Shown in pieces: positions 34,083 to 42,907 of a stretch of DNA of 43,042 nt. Positions within the stretch are counted from its first letter, which is position 1. Every line of letters starts with the position of its first letter. The notes under the pieces were generated by a model that saw only the letters and a list, made by a program, of their open reading frames with translations, made no database searches and was not told the DNA's origin. A program made the position numbers and the translations under genes. The DNA comes from Chitinophagaceae bacterium UBA4411 (GTDB lineage Bacteria; Bacteroidota; Bacteroidia; Chitinophagales; Chitinophagaceae). The stretch lies in contig DGQP01000007.1 of assembly GCA_002400415.1 (NCBI GenBank), positions 171,304 through 214,345 on the forward strand. Direction: 5' to 3'.

Positions 34083-35279
34083 ATGCGGTATATCACTATT
34101 ATCACATTTCTATTATTTGTTCTGGCATCCTGCAAGAATAAAAATAAAATAGCAGCAGACCCCGACACTTATTATACCTGTTCTATGGATCCGCAGGTGG
34201 TGGAATACAAACCTGGCAAATGTCCCATTTGCAAAATGGATTTAACTCCGGTAAAGAAAAAGAACGGGGAGAATAAAGATGAATTGCAATTAAGCGAACA
34301 GCAAATTCAGTTAGGGAACATAACGACAGATACTATTAGGAATGGAACAATTGGCGACCAGTTGATTTTAACAGCCACATTGAATTTTGACCAGATGAAA
34401 ACAACCTCGGTCAGTTCAAGAGTAATGGGCAGGGTTGAAAGATTGTTTTATAAAAATATGGGTGATTACGTTAAAAAAGGTTCACCCCTGTATGAGATTT
34501 ACAGCGAGGATTTAAACAATGCAAAGCAGGAGTATCTTTTAGCATTGGATAAGAAAAGGGCATTTTCTGCTGAAACGGTGATTGACTTTGACCAGTTGAT
34601 TCAGAGTGCCAGAAACAAACTGTTGCTTTGGGGTTTAAGTGAACCACAGATAGCAGAACTGACACAAACAGGAAAAGCATCACCAACCACTACATTTTAC
34701 AGTACAGCAGGCGGCTATGTTACACAACTCGATATTCGGGAAGGTGATTATGTAATGGAAGGCGGTACAATTGTAAAACTGGCCGACCTTTCCACCTTGT
34801 GGGCAGAGGCACAGGTTTATACATCGCAAATGGCAGAAATAAATACCAACAGCATGGCTGTCGTTCAGTTGCCTGATTTTGACAATAAAGAAATCAAAGG
34901 AAGGATTGAATTTGTAAACCCGGAAATCAATCCTGACACACGAATCAATCTTATCCGGGTTTCCATCCCCAATCCGGGCAATCAGTTAAAACCCGGTATG
35001 CCTGCTTATGTATTATTGAAAAGTCCGCAGCGAAAATCAATAACCCTGCCGGTTGACGCAGTCATCCGGGATGGCAAAGGGGCAACTATTTGGTTACAGA
35101 CGGAAAAAAACACATTTAAAAGTATAATGGTTCAGCCAGGTCTGGAAAGCGGTGATAGAATTGAGATTAAATCAGGTTTAAAAGAAGGAGATATAGTTGT
35201 ATTAACAGGTGCATACCTTCTGCACAGCGAATATGTATTTAAAAAGGGAGCAGACCCAATGGCGGGACACAATCACTAA
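34083..35279 (+). CDS. cusB: Second RND periplasmic adaptor (CusB-like) with one metal-binding domain
   Basis: The 398-residue lipoprotein (VLASCKNK) has one metal-binding repeat (YTCSMDPQV...CPICKMDL; the usual CGM is CKM here) and a full membrane-fusion core (SSRVMGRVERLFYKNMGD, GSPLYEIYSEDLNNAKQEYL, LKPGMPAYVLL). It ends GHNH. It is related to the preceding adaptor but diverged, so the pair is not a recent duplication. Two adaptors may form mixed rings on one pump, or serve different pumps. Confidence 0.87.
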   Translation: MRYITIITFLLFVLASCKNKNKIAADPDTYYTCSMDPQVVEYKPGKCPICKMDLTPVKKKNGENKDELQLSEQQIQLGNITTDTIRNGTIGDQLILTATLNFDQMKTTSVSSRVMGRVERLFYKNMGDYVKKGSPLYEIYSEDLNNAKQEYLLALDKKRAFSAETVIDFDQLIQSARNKLLLWGLSEPQIAELTQTGKASPTTTFYSTAGGYVTQLDIREGDYVMEGGTIVKLADLSTLWAEAQVYTSQMAEINTNSMAVVQLPDFDNKEIKGRIEFVNPEINPDTRINLIRVSIPNPGNQLKPGMPAYVLLKSPQRKSITLPVDAVIRDGKGATIWLQTEKNTFKSIMVQPGLESGDRIEIKSGLKEGDIVVLTGAYLLHSEYVFKKGADPMAGHNH

Positions 35280-35293
35280 TCAATTACTACATT

Positions 35294-35947
35294 ATGGCCG
35301 AAGCAAAATATGTATCAGCATTACGGTTTAGATGGCTTACACCGCTATATGATTTTTTTGTCGGCGTCACCATGCCGGAAAGAAGGATTAAGCAAACTTT
35401 GATAAACACATCATTTCTCACTGATTATGCTGCAGTGCTTGATTTTGGTTGCGGAACAGGCACACTTACTATAATGGCAAAGGCGCATAGACCTTCAATC
35501 AATATAACCGGTATTGATATTGATAAGACGATACTTAAAAAGGCTTCTGAAAAAATCGGGGAGAAAGGAATGGAAATAAAGTTTATAGCGTATGAAGGGG
35601 AACATCTCCCTTTTGCTGATTCCAGCTTTGATCGCATTATTTCCTGTCTGGTATTTCATCATTTAGATACTACAGTCAAGCAAAAAGTGCTTGCAGAGTT
35701 ATACAGAGTATCCAAAACCGGTGGGCAGATTATAATTGCAGATTTTGGCCGTTCAGCATCATGGTTTCAACGGATGTTATTTACTCTAATCCGTGGCTTA
35801 GATGGATTTAAGCCGACTGAAGCCAATGCGAGGGGTTTGATGCCTTCAATGATAAGTGATGCCGGATTTAATTATTCCGGAATAGAGCAAAAGTTTAAAA
35901 CAATATTTGGCGAGGTTCAACTATTCAAAGCAATAAAACAATACTAA
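35294..35947 (+). CDS. Class I SAM-dependent methyltransferase
   Basis: The 217-residue protein shows VLDFGCGTGTLT (motif I, SAM binding), GIDIDKTILKKA (motif II), LPFADSSFDRIISCLVFHHL (motif IV) and GGQIIIADFG, as in UbiE-type methyltransferases. The substrate is not evident; ArsM-type cysteines for arsenic methylation are not present in the expected places. It sits 14 bases after the adaptor gene and 3 bases before the DUF2911 gene, inside the metal operon. Confidence 0.85.
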   Translation: MAEAKYVSALRFRWLTPLYDFFVGVTMPERRIKQTLINTSFLTDYAAVLDFGCGTGTLTIMAKAHRPSINITGIDIDKTILKKASEKIGEKGMEIKFIAYEGEHLPFADSSFDRIISCLVFHHLDTTVKQKVLAELYRVSKTGGQIIIADFGRSASWFQRMLFTLIRGLDGFKPTEANARGLMPSMISDAGFNYSGIEQKFKTIFGEVQLFKAIKQY

Positions 35948-35950
35948 AAT

Positions 35951-36523
35951 ATGAAAAAGTCTTTTGTAACTGTTATTGTAACTGTTGTCTTTTTTCTGAT
36001 TTATACCACAGGTGCTGCCCAGAAGGCAGGAGAAGTTTGTTATAATCCAAATCTAATAAAGGATACAACCAAGAAAAGCATTAAGTCAATGGCTTATGCC
36101 CTCATTAATGGTGACAGCATTAAAATCAATTATCATTCACCCGGTGTTCGTAAAAGAATTATTTGGGGTGGCCTGGTTCCCTTTGATGAAGTATGGGTTA
36201 CCGGTGCCCATGATGCAACAACACTGGAAATACCCAAAACATTTGTGGTAAACGGAACAGAAATACCAGCAGGCAAATATGCCATTTTTACTATCCCCGG
36301 TAAAGATGAATGGATTGTTATTATTAACAGGCATTGGAAACAACATTTAGCAACCGAATATGACGAGAAGGAAGATGTCGTAAGAATCAAAGTAAAGCCA
36401 GAGAAAAATACTCACAAAGAACGGTTGCAATATTTTGTAGAAATTACAACAGACAAAAGTGCAAAGATTTCTGTGGCATGGGAGCTGCTAAAAATCGAAT
36501 TTGAATTAAAAAATGTAAATTAA
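35951..36523 (+). CDS. DUF2911 protein, exported
   Basis: The 190-residue protein has a signal peptide (VIVTVVFFLIYTTGAAQ) and the conserved DUF2911 core: INYHSPGVRKRIIWGGLVP, EVWVTGAHDATTLEI, IPAGKYAIFTIPG and WIVIINRHWKQH. The fold is probably a beta-sandwich; function is unknown. Members are widespread in Bacteroidota, usually outside metal operons. It is closely packed in the operon (3 and 5 bases to its neighbours). Confidence 0.82.
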   Translation: MKKSFVTVIVTVVFFLIYTTGAAQKAGEVCYNPNLIKDTTKKSIKSMAYALINGDSIKINYHSPGVRKRIIWGGLVPFDEVWVTGAHDATTLEIPKTFVVNGTEIPAGKYAIFTIPGKDEWIVIINRHWKQHLATEYDEKEDVVRIKVKPEKNTHKERLQYFVEITTDKSAKISVAWELLKIEFELKNVN

Positions 36524-36528
36524 GTATC

Positions 36529-37053
36529 ATGAGAAGAATAGTATTATTTTGTGTATTTGCTTTATGTGCTTGGTTTCAATCATTTTCACAAAGCAAAGAA
36601 GCTGGTACAGATTTGGCTGAAATCAAAAAATATATACGGAATACGGATACAATTCCGGTTTCGCCAAAAAGTAAAGATAACCAAGCTGTCAAATTGGTAT
36701 TAAAGCAATATAATAGTGCTATAGAAAAACTGGATATGACCAGCACAGAAGCCTTTTTCAGCAAAGACTCGAAAATTTATGAATCAGGTGAAAGTAAGGG
36801 GAATTATGAGCATTATATGAAAGACTACTTGATACCTGAATTAAAGAAGTTTAAATCTTTCAAATTCAATGATTATAAAGTGGAAGTTATCTTGGTTGGC
36901 AATTACGCTTTTACTGCTGAAACCTATAATTATAGTATTGTTATTGCGAAAGACAATACTGAACTCAGGAGCAAAGGTGTTAGTACAACCGTTTTAAAGA
37001 GAATAAAAGGAGGATGGAAGATTATGATAAGTCATAGTTCATCAGGAATATAG
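36529..37053 (+). CDS. Exported NTF2-like (SnoaL/DUF4440) protein
   Basis: The 174-residue protein has a signal peptide (LFCVFALCAWFQSFSQS). Residues 50-172 have the helix-plus-sheet pattern of NTF2-like folds: VLKQYNSAIEKLDMTSTEAFF, DSKIYESGES, VILVGNYAFTAETYNYSI and RIKGGWKIMISHSS. The cone-shaped pocket of this fold can bind small ligands; which one is unknown here. No metal-ligand cluster is evident. Confidence 0.7.
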   Translation: MRRIVLFCVFALCAWFQSFSQSKEAGTDLAEIKKYIRNTDTIPVSPKSKDNQAVKLVLKQYNSAIEKLDMTSTEAFFSKDSKIYESGESKGNYEHYMKDYLIPELKKFKSFKFNDYKVEVILVGNYAFTAETYNYSIVIAKDNTELRSKGVSTTVLKRIKGGWKIMISHSSSGI

Positions 37054-37072
37054 CTTATATAAATAGCAGAAT

Positions 37073-39340
37073 ATGGAATATCAACAACGATACACCTGCC
37101 CCATGCACCCAGAAATAGTTCAGGATAAACCAGGTGACTGCCCCATATGCGGAATGAATTTAGTTCTGCTAACCAGTATGCAAAATGAAGGTCATTCAAA
37201 TTATCATAAGCATACTAAAGTTGATAAACATATAAAACAAGAGCAACAAACTAATCCGGTAATAAACATTAATGAAGTAAAAGGTTTTCAGAAATATACC
37301 TGCCCCATGCATCCGCAGATTGTACAGGATGAACCAGGCAAATGCCCTTTATGTGGCATGACATTGGTGCCCCTTTCAAAAACAATATCGCATAGTGGTC
37401 ATGGGTCGCATTCGTCAGGAATTGCCGATTTCAAGAAAAGGTTTTATGTTGTTTTGGCGCTTACTATCCCCATCATGCTGTTATCAGAAATGATACAGCA
37501 CTGGTTAGGTATTCATTTCAGTTTCCCTGGTTCCAAATATGTACTTTTCTTTTTGTCATCCATTGTTTTCTTTTATGGTGGATGGCCTTTTTTGAAAGGA
37601 TTGGTTGGAGAGTTGAGAGCAAAGAATCCGGGAATGATGACACTGGTGGGCTTTGCCATTTCAGTTGCCTATATCTACAGTGTAGCAACCGTTTTTGGGT
37701 TGAAAGGAATGGATTTTTTCTGGGAGCTGGCTACGCTTATTCTGATCATGCTGTTAGGGCACTGGATTGAAATGAAATCGGTGGCAGGTGCATCAAGAGA
37801 ATTGGAGTTGCTGGTTCAATTGATGCCCGATGATGCCCATCTTGTACATGGTGAGCACATACTGGATGTCAAAACTGAAACACTTAAAGGGGGGGACATC
37901 ATTTTAATAAAACCGGGAGAAAAAATTGCAGCGGACGGTATCATTACGGAAGGGAACAGTTATCTGAATGAAAGTATGCTCACCGGTGAATCAAAGCCGG
38001 TTGAAAAAGGCGAAGGAGATAGTGTTATTGCCGGGTCTATCAATGGGAATGGAGCCATTAAAGTAGCCGTATCACATGGCACAATGGATTCTTACCTGTC
38101 ACAAGTAATAAAACTGGTGCAGGATGCACAAAAATCTAAATCCAAAACACAATTGATAGCTGACAGAGCAGCCCGTTGGCTAACGTTGATTGCTCTCGCT
38201 GCAGGTATCACCACTTTTCTTGTATGGTATTTATCAGGTAAAGAGTTAGCTTTTTCCATTGAGAGAATGGTAACTGTTATAGTCATTTGCTGTCCCCATG
38301 CTTTGGGGTTGGCTGTTCCCCTGGTGGTGGCCAAATCAACAGCTTTGTCAGCAAAACATGGCCTGCTCATAAAGAACAGGACTGCCTTTGAAAATGCGAG
38401 AAAAATAACCACCTTAGTTTTTGATAAAACAGGAACACTTACTATCGGAAAATTTGAAGTATCAAAAATCATTACCACCTCCGAAGAGTTATCTGAAAAG
38501 GAGTTGTTGAGATACACTGCTGCATTGGAACAAAACTCAGAGCATCCAATAGCCTCAGGTATCATTCAAAAAGCAAATGACTTATCCATTCAGATTACAG
38601 CAGCTGAAAACTTTAATGCCATAACCGGAAAAGGAATAGAAGCTACTTTTGAAGGGAAAGATATTAAAGTTGTAAGCCCTGGCTATCTTTCAGATAAGAG
38701 CATTGCAATACCCGATAATTTTCAGGCTGATGCAACTGAAACAGTCGTGTTTGTTTTAGTAAACAATAAACTGGCAGGTTATATTTCATTGTCAGATAAA
38801 ATCAGGCCTGAATCTGCAGAAGCCATTCAAACTTTGCATCAGATAAATATAAAATCTGTGTTGCTAACCGGGGATAACAGAAAAGTAGCAGAGACTGTAG
38901 CCGGTAAGTTAGGGATGGACAGCTTTTTTGCTGAAGTGTTACCGCATCAAAAATTGGATAAGATAAAAGAATTGCAGGATAAAGGAGAATTTGTTGCTAT
39001 GACAGGAGACGGCGTCAATGATGCCCCGGCGTTAGCTCAGGCCGATGTCGGTATTGCAGTGGGTTCGGGTTCTGATATCGCTGCCGAAACAGCGGGAATT
39101 ATTTTAGTAAACAGCAACCCCAGGGATGTTGTTTCATTAATTCAGTTTGGTAAAGCTACTTACAGAAAGATGATTCAGAATTTGATCTGGGCCACAGGCT
39201 ATAATATAGTGGCATTACCATTAGCGGCAGGTGTGCTGTATAAATTGGGAATTTTGTTAAGCCCGGCAGCAGGTGCAGTCCTGATGAGTGTGAGTACGGT
39301 CGTGGTGGCAATCAATGCAAGTTTCCTAAAAGTTAAATAA
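37073..39340 (+). CDS. copB: CPH-type copper P1B-ATPase (CopB-like) with two metal-binding domains
   Basis: The 755-residue pump begins with two heavy-metal-binding repeats (YTCPMHPEI...CPICGMNL and YTCPMHPQI...CPLCGMTL) around a His-rich linker. Eight membrane helices follow. TGES is at 304-307, CPH (407-409, in VIVICCPHALGL) is the transmembrane metal site, DKTGT at 451-455 is the phosphorylation site, and GDGVNDAPALAQADVGIAVG is the hinge. CPH instead of CPC defines the P1B-3/CopB-like class, often Cu(II)/Cu(I) or Ag(I) export. It is the last gene of the operon. Confidence 0.9.
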   Translation: MEYQQRYTCPMHPEIVQDKPGDCPICGMNLVLLTSMQNEGHSNYHKHTKVDKHIKQEQQTNPVININEVKGFQKYTCPMHPQIVQDEPGKCPLCGMTLVPLSKTISHSGHGSHSSGIADFKKRFYVVLALTIPIMLLSEMIQHWLGIHFSFPGSKYVLFFLSSIVFFYGGWPFLKGLVGELRAKNPGMMTLVGFAISVAYIYSVATVFGLKGMDFFWELATLILIMLLGHWIEMKSVAGASRELELLVQLMPDDAHLVHGEHILDVKTETLKGGDIILIKPGEKIAADGIITEGNSYLNESMLTGESKPVEKGEGDSVIAGSINGNGAIKVAVSHGTMDSYLSQVIKLVQDAQKSKSKTQLIADRAARWLTLIALAAGITTFLVWYLSGKELAFSIERMVTVIVICCPHALGLAVPLVVAKSTALSAKHGLLIKNRTAFENARKITTLVFDKTGTLTIGKFEVSKIITTSEELSEKELLRYTAALEQNSEHPIASGIIQKANDLSIQITAAENFNAITGKGIEATFEGKDIKVVSPGYLSDKSIAIPDNFQADATETVVFVLVNNKLAGYISLSDKIRPESAEAIQTLHQINIKSVLLTGDNRKVAETVAGKLGMDSFFAEVLPHQKLDKIKELQDKGEFVAMTGDGVNDAPALAQADVGIAVGSGSDIAAETAGIILVNSNPRDVVSLIQFGKATYRKMIQNLIWATGYNIVALPLAAGVLYKLGILLSPAAGAVLMSVSTVVVAINASFLKVK

Positions 39341-39445
39341 ATTGATGGAAATGTGTTTAGGGTCTATCATGCATATCGACAGGTACGCATCATTAGTAAA
39401 TTACCAGTACAAAAATGGCAATAATTGTACTGAGAATAGTTTGAT

Positions 39446-39489
39446 AAAGAGAAATGCGGCAGAAAACATTCTTTGCCGCATTTCTCTTT
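39446..39489. terminator. Shared bidirectional terminator
   Basis: AAAGAGAAATGCGGCA (39446-39461) pairs perfectly with TGCCGCATTTCTCTTT (39474-39489), a 16-bp stem with a 12-base loop. Plus-strand T-run is short; the stem's right arm touches the stop codon of the convergent receptor gene. It would end both the metal operon and the receptor transcript. Confidence 0.75.
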
Positions 39490-41687
39490 TAAAGCTTGGC
39501 ACCAATTGATATGAAGAAATTTCTTCCATCGGCTGGCAATGCTCCGGGGCCTGGGTAACCACCTGCACGGCGAGTGAAATATCTCTCGTCAAAGAGGTTA
39601 TTTATCCCTGCTTTCAGATTCAGGCCTTTAGAGAATTTATATGTAGCAGTTAAATCTGTTACTGTATAAGAAGGTATTAAACCAGTATTTCCATTTGAAG
39701 ATGCTGCAACAGTATTATTTGCATCGCTGAATGTTTCTCCCACACTGCTTACTTGTGCAGTTAAGAGAAAACCTTTATACCCTGCTGTAATACCGCCACG
39801 AAAAATATTTGCAGGCGCATTCTCCACTTTTTTCCCCTTTGTATTTGCATCTTTGTGGTTGCCGCTGTATTTGGCATCGGTATATCCATAAGAAGCAAAA
39901 AATATCACATCAGTATGTTGACTTTTAGTGAATGCCCGTATTGGATTAAACTCAACATATCCTTCAAAACCCTTGCTGGTACTTGCTCCTACATTTGTTA
40001 TTAAACGATAAGTGGCTCCCGTTGGTGTAATGGTGCCCACCCGGTTATTGTATTGCAGGTAGAAACCGCTTACATCAAATTGAAGGAAATATTTCACTTT
40101 ACCACGATAACCCAAATCAATATTATATCCTTTGGCATCTTTTAAATCCGGGTCAACCACATCGGTTGTAGGCGGTGCCTGCAGGTTGGCAAATTGAATG
40201 GGACGATAGGCCTGCGAAATATTTCCATAAATCTCTGTTGATTTTGTAATATGATATTCTGTTCCTAATCCCGCCAATAAGAAACTGCGGCTGCGGATAA
40301 TGTTTTGTAAAATTATTTCTGCCCCGCCTGAAGTATATCCGTTTCTTCCTGATGAAGACCCTTCCAGCCACTCGTACCGGATTCCCGGAATTAATAAGAA
40401 CTTATCAGTTATCCGAAAAATATTTTCTGCAAATGCAGCCAGGTTTTTTGATTCAAAGGTTATATCACGGGGATAGCTTCCGGATATAATTACATCATAT
40501 CTTGTTCCGGTAGTTCCTTTACCATCAGCCTGCCTGGTGGTAGTACCGGTATATAAACGAATGCCACCTGAAAGCGTATTTTTCATTTTACCTAAATAGT
40601 AGTCCGTAATAATCCGGCTTTCTAAACCGTAGTTCCGGTATTGGTCAAGATTAACCACCCTGTTATTATAGGTAAGTGTTGTAGCATTAATGCTGTCTTT
40701 TGTAGTAATAGATTGTAAAAATCCTACACTGTTCCTGTCACCAATCGTTCCAAATAATTTTGTATTCCACCGGGTCTTTTCATTGATTTGATAATTGACT
40801 ACCAATGCAGGGGTTGTCCATGTAATATCAAACCAGTTACGGCTGCGAAAACTTTGTTGAGCATCCTGCTTTATTTGTGCGTCAGTTAATCCACCTGGTT
40901 GCTGGCTCCTGATGTGTGAACGCATTACTTCAGCAGTTAGTGAAAATTTATCAGTGAAATTGTATGTAACAGTTCCGTAAGCTGCGTTGGTATAGTACTG
41001 GCTGTTTTGTCTCCAACCATCACCGTTACGGTGGTCAAAGAAAGCATAATAATGAATTTTTCCTTTCTTGCCACCGATTGCATTGAAACTATTAAACAAC
41101 CCATTGCTGCCAATAGTTTGCTGCGTTTCAAATTCAATAGGCTTGTTTATTTCACTGCCATTGCGGAGAATATAATTGACCAGTCCACCAAATTGAGGAC
41201 CGTATTGTAATGACCCTTGTCCTCTTACTATCTCAATTCTTTGCACCGCCTGCAACTGTGGGTTATAATATGCCTCAGGATAACCGAATGGGTCGGCTGC
41301 GATGTCGTAACCATTTTGCCGTACATTAAATTCCCAACTGCGGTTGGGGCTTAATCCTCTTGCGGCAATTCCAATCTGAATGCCACTGGGGTCGCTTTCC
41401 CAAATATGAATGCCGGGTACTTTTGCAAGTACCTGCCGCATATTATTTGTTACTACGTTTCCCTGCACATTATCTAGCACAATCAATACATTTTTTTTAC
41501 CCGCATAAATATTAGTGCCTACTATTTCGGGCATCTGTTGGTAATCACTTTTGCTATTTCTACCTATCACAGTTACGTCAGGCAAATTTTTAATATGGGT
41601 AGTATCAGTTTCCTTCGTTGGGTTTTGCGCCATCAGGCAGTTAGTAATAAATACAGTTAAACTAACAAGAATTCCTCTTAATCTCAT
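39489..41687 (-). CDS. TonB-dependent outer-membrane receptor (FecA-like)
   Basis: The 732-residue protein has a signal peptide (VSLTVFITNCLMAQ), a plug domain (LPDVTVIGRNSKSD, VLAKVPGIHIWESDPSG, IAARGLSPNRSWEFNVRQNG, RIEIVRGQGSLQYGPQFGG) and a 22-strand barrel ending NLFDERYFTRRAGGYPGPG and FISIGAKL. The plug resembles FecA-type receptors, which take up ferric citrate or similar chelates. There is no long N-terminal signalling or carboxypeptidase-like domain. It converges on the metal operon, from which it is separated by the shared terminator. The ligand (iron chelate or copper) cannot be told from sequence. Confidence 0.88.
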   Translation of the reverse strand: MRLRGILVSLTVFITNCLMAQNPTKETDTTHIKNLPDVTVIGRNSKSDYQQMPEIVGTNIYAGKKNVLIVLDNVQGNVVTNNMRQVLAKVPGIHIWESDPSGIQIGIAARGLSPNRSWEFNVRQNGYDIAADPFGYPEAYYNPQLQAVQRIEIVRGQGSLQYGPQFGGLVNYILRNGSEINKPIEFETQQTIGSNGLFNSFNAIGGKKGKIHYYAFFDHRNGDGWRQNSQYYTNAAYGTVTYNFTDKFSLTAEVMRSHIRSQQPGGLTDAQIKQDAQQSFRSRNWFDITWTTPALVVNYQINEKTRWNTKLFGTIGDRNSVGFLQSITTKDSINATTLTYNNRVVNLDQYRNYGLESRIITDYYLGKMKNTLSGGIRLYTGTTTRQADGKGTTGTRYDVIISGSYPRDITFESKNLAAFAENIFRITDKFLLIPGIRYEWLEGSSSGRNGYTSGGAEIILQNIIRSRSFLLAGLGTEYHITKSTEIYGNISQAYRPIQFANLQAPPTTDVVDPDLKDAKGYNIDLGYRGKVKYFLQFDVSGFYLQYNNRVGTITPTGATYRLITNVGASTSKGFEGYVEFNPIRAFTKSQHTDVIFFASYGYTDAKYSGNHKDANTKGKKVENAPANIFRGGITAGYKGFLLTAQVSSVGETFSDANNTVAASSNGNTGLIPSYTVTDLTATYKFSKGLNLKAGINNLFDERYFTRRAGGYPGPGALPADGRNFFISIGAKL

Positions 41688-42007
41688 AAGTGCGATTTTT
41701 GAGAGGGAAAGGTGTTGATAATGCTTAAGCTAATAGTTACTAATTTGGGAAATAGAGTTGTGTAATCAGGAAAAACTATTCAGGTAATAAATATCATACT
41801 AACTTAAAAATATAACTAATTTAAAAGAAATGGTACTATCATATTAATATTTCTATTCAGAAATAGTGTAGTTTGTATGCCATCCAAGGTATTAAGGAAG
41901 ATTATATACCTTTTCAAAGTATTAAATTAAAGGAAAAGGAATTATAGCTTTTGCAGCACATCGTAAATTAGTGCTGGCCTATTGTTTCTAATCCTTAATA
42001 TCATGAA
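41688..42007. other. 320-base AT-rich intergenic region
   Basis: It lies between divergently read receptor gene and the 50-residue membrane protein gene. It should hold promoters for both. I see no gene, clear Fur-like box or long repeat, only AT-rich sequence. Confidence 0.4.
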
Positions 42008-42160
42008 ATGAAAAAATGCATCAAGCAACAATCAGTGAAACAGAAAAGATCAGTTCCCAAGTTTTTGAGATATATCTTTTGGATTATTATTGGTCTCTTT
42101 TTGCTTGCGGTTTTGGTTCTCATTATGTTATTACAACATATTCATATTGAAAAGAGGTAG
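42008..42160 (+). CDS. Small single-helix membrane protein (50 residues)
   Basis: ATG at 42008 gives MKKCIKQQSVKQKRSVPKF, a very basic N-terminus, then one membrane helix (YIFWIIIGLFLLAVLVLIMLL region, about 22-42) and a short tail LQHIHIEKR. Basic N-terminus in the cytoplasm predicts the C-terminal His pair in the periplasm. Its layout resembles the second small protein at 42744. It could be a small pump-associated subunit; no family is recognised. Confidence 0.55.
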   Translation: MKKCIKQQSVKQKRSVPKFLRYIFWIIIGLFLLAVLVLIMLLQHIHIEKR

Positions 42161-42287
42161 CAACCGAGGCATAGTCTTAAAGTAATATTTTTTCGAAGCA
42201 TTTTTCTGAAATAGGTATAAAAATTGTGTTTGAATGAGTATATAACCGGCTGATTTGCAACAATAATGCTAATTTATACATGGGCGA

Positions 42288-42320
42288 TTGTGAAATTTGC
42301 AACAAAACATCCTATTTTTG
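42288..42320 (+). promoter_or_regulatory. Candidate promoter of the DUF6660 gene
   Basis: TTG (42288-42290), 22-base spacer, TATTTTTG (42313-42320) fits the Bacteroidota TTG-N17-23-TAnnTTTG pattern. The ATG at 42327 follows after only 6 bases, so the transcript would be leaderless or nearly so. Confidence 0.45.
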
Positions 42321-42326
42321 CCAACA

Positions 42327-42650
42327 ATGAAATTTCTTTCTGTAATAGTATCAATAGTTATTTTGGTAGTAAGCCTTGTCCCTTGTCCGGACAATCTTAT
42401 TGTCAAGAGGGGCAGTTCTTTCAAGAAAGAAATAACATCTTCTAACTCTTCAAACGAGCATAACGGAACTTCGGATAATTGCTCTCCTTTTTGCACTTGT
42501 TCGTGCTGTGCTGCATCGGCAATTTATTATCAATTTTCCAAATCACAGGTTGAAAAAGTTATTTTTCAATCAGAAAAATATCCTCTATATAACATATCCT
42601 TCAGTACAGAAGTTTTCTACTCTATCTGGCAGCCTCCTAAACTGTCCTGA
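42327..42650 (+). CDS. DUF6660 family protein (exported, Cys-rich)
   Basis: The 107-residue protein starts at the ATG 42327 (an upstream CTG/TTG-type extension of ten residues is unlikely). It has a signal-like helix (FLSVIVSIVILVVSLVPC) and PCPD, then a Cys cluster SDNCSPFCTCSCCAAS. This pattern matches DUF6660 proteins found just upstream of heavy-metal RND pumps in Bacteroidota. The four clustered Cys residues suggest soft-metal binding or sensing at the periplasmic side. Confidence 0.75.
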   Translation: MKFLSVIVSIVILVVSLVPCPDNLIVKRGSSFKKEITSSNSSNEHNGTSDNCSPFCTCSCCAASAIYYQFSKSQVEKVIFQSEKYPLYNISFSTEVFYSIWQPPKLS

Positions 42651-42743
42651 TTCCTCCTCACATTGCTGAGTTTTTTATTTCCCATGTTCAGAAACATCAC
42701 TGACGGGGATGATGTCTTTCGTTAGCATTACGATTTCATAACA

Positions 42744-42890
42744 ATGTCAGTAATAAAAAAGCCCACCAAAAAGGGTAAAAAGCCTTTGGCTATAAGAATA
42801 ATTAAATTCATTCTCATAGTAGTAGCATGTGCAATACTTATAGCAGCTATTATTCAAAGAACAATTCACTTTTTCAGGTATCATGTATAA
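42744..42890 (+). CDS. Small single-helix membrane protein (48 residues)
   Basis: ATG at 42744 gives MSVIKKPTKKGKKPLAIRII, then one membrane helix (KFILIVVACAILIAAII, about 21-37) and tail QRTIHFFRYHV. It has the same plan as the 50-residue protein: Lys-rich cytoplasmic start, single helix, His-containing tail. It ends 17 bases before the second RND pump gene and is probably co-transcribed with it. Confidence 0.55.
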   Translation: MSVIKKPTKKGKKPLAIRIIKFILIVVACAILIAAIIQRTIHFFRYHV

Positions 42891-42907
42891 TCAAACAGAA
42901 TTAATAT

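Noticed and set aside
37582..37770. Second-frame 62-codon frame inside the P-type ATPase gene
   Set aside because: It lies wholly within the well-supported ATPase gene and shows no protein-like pattern.
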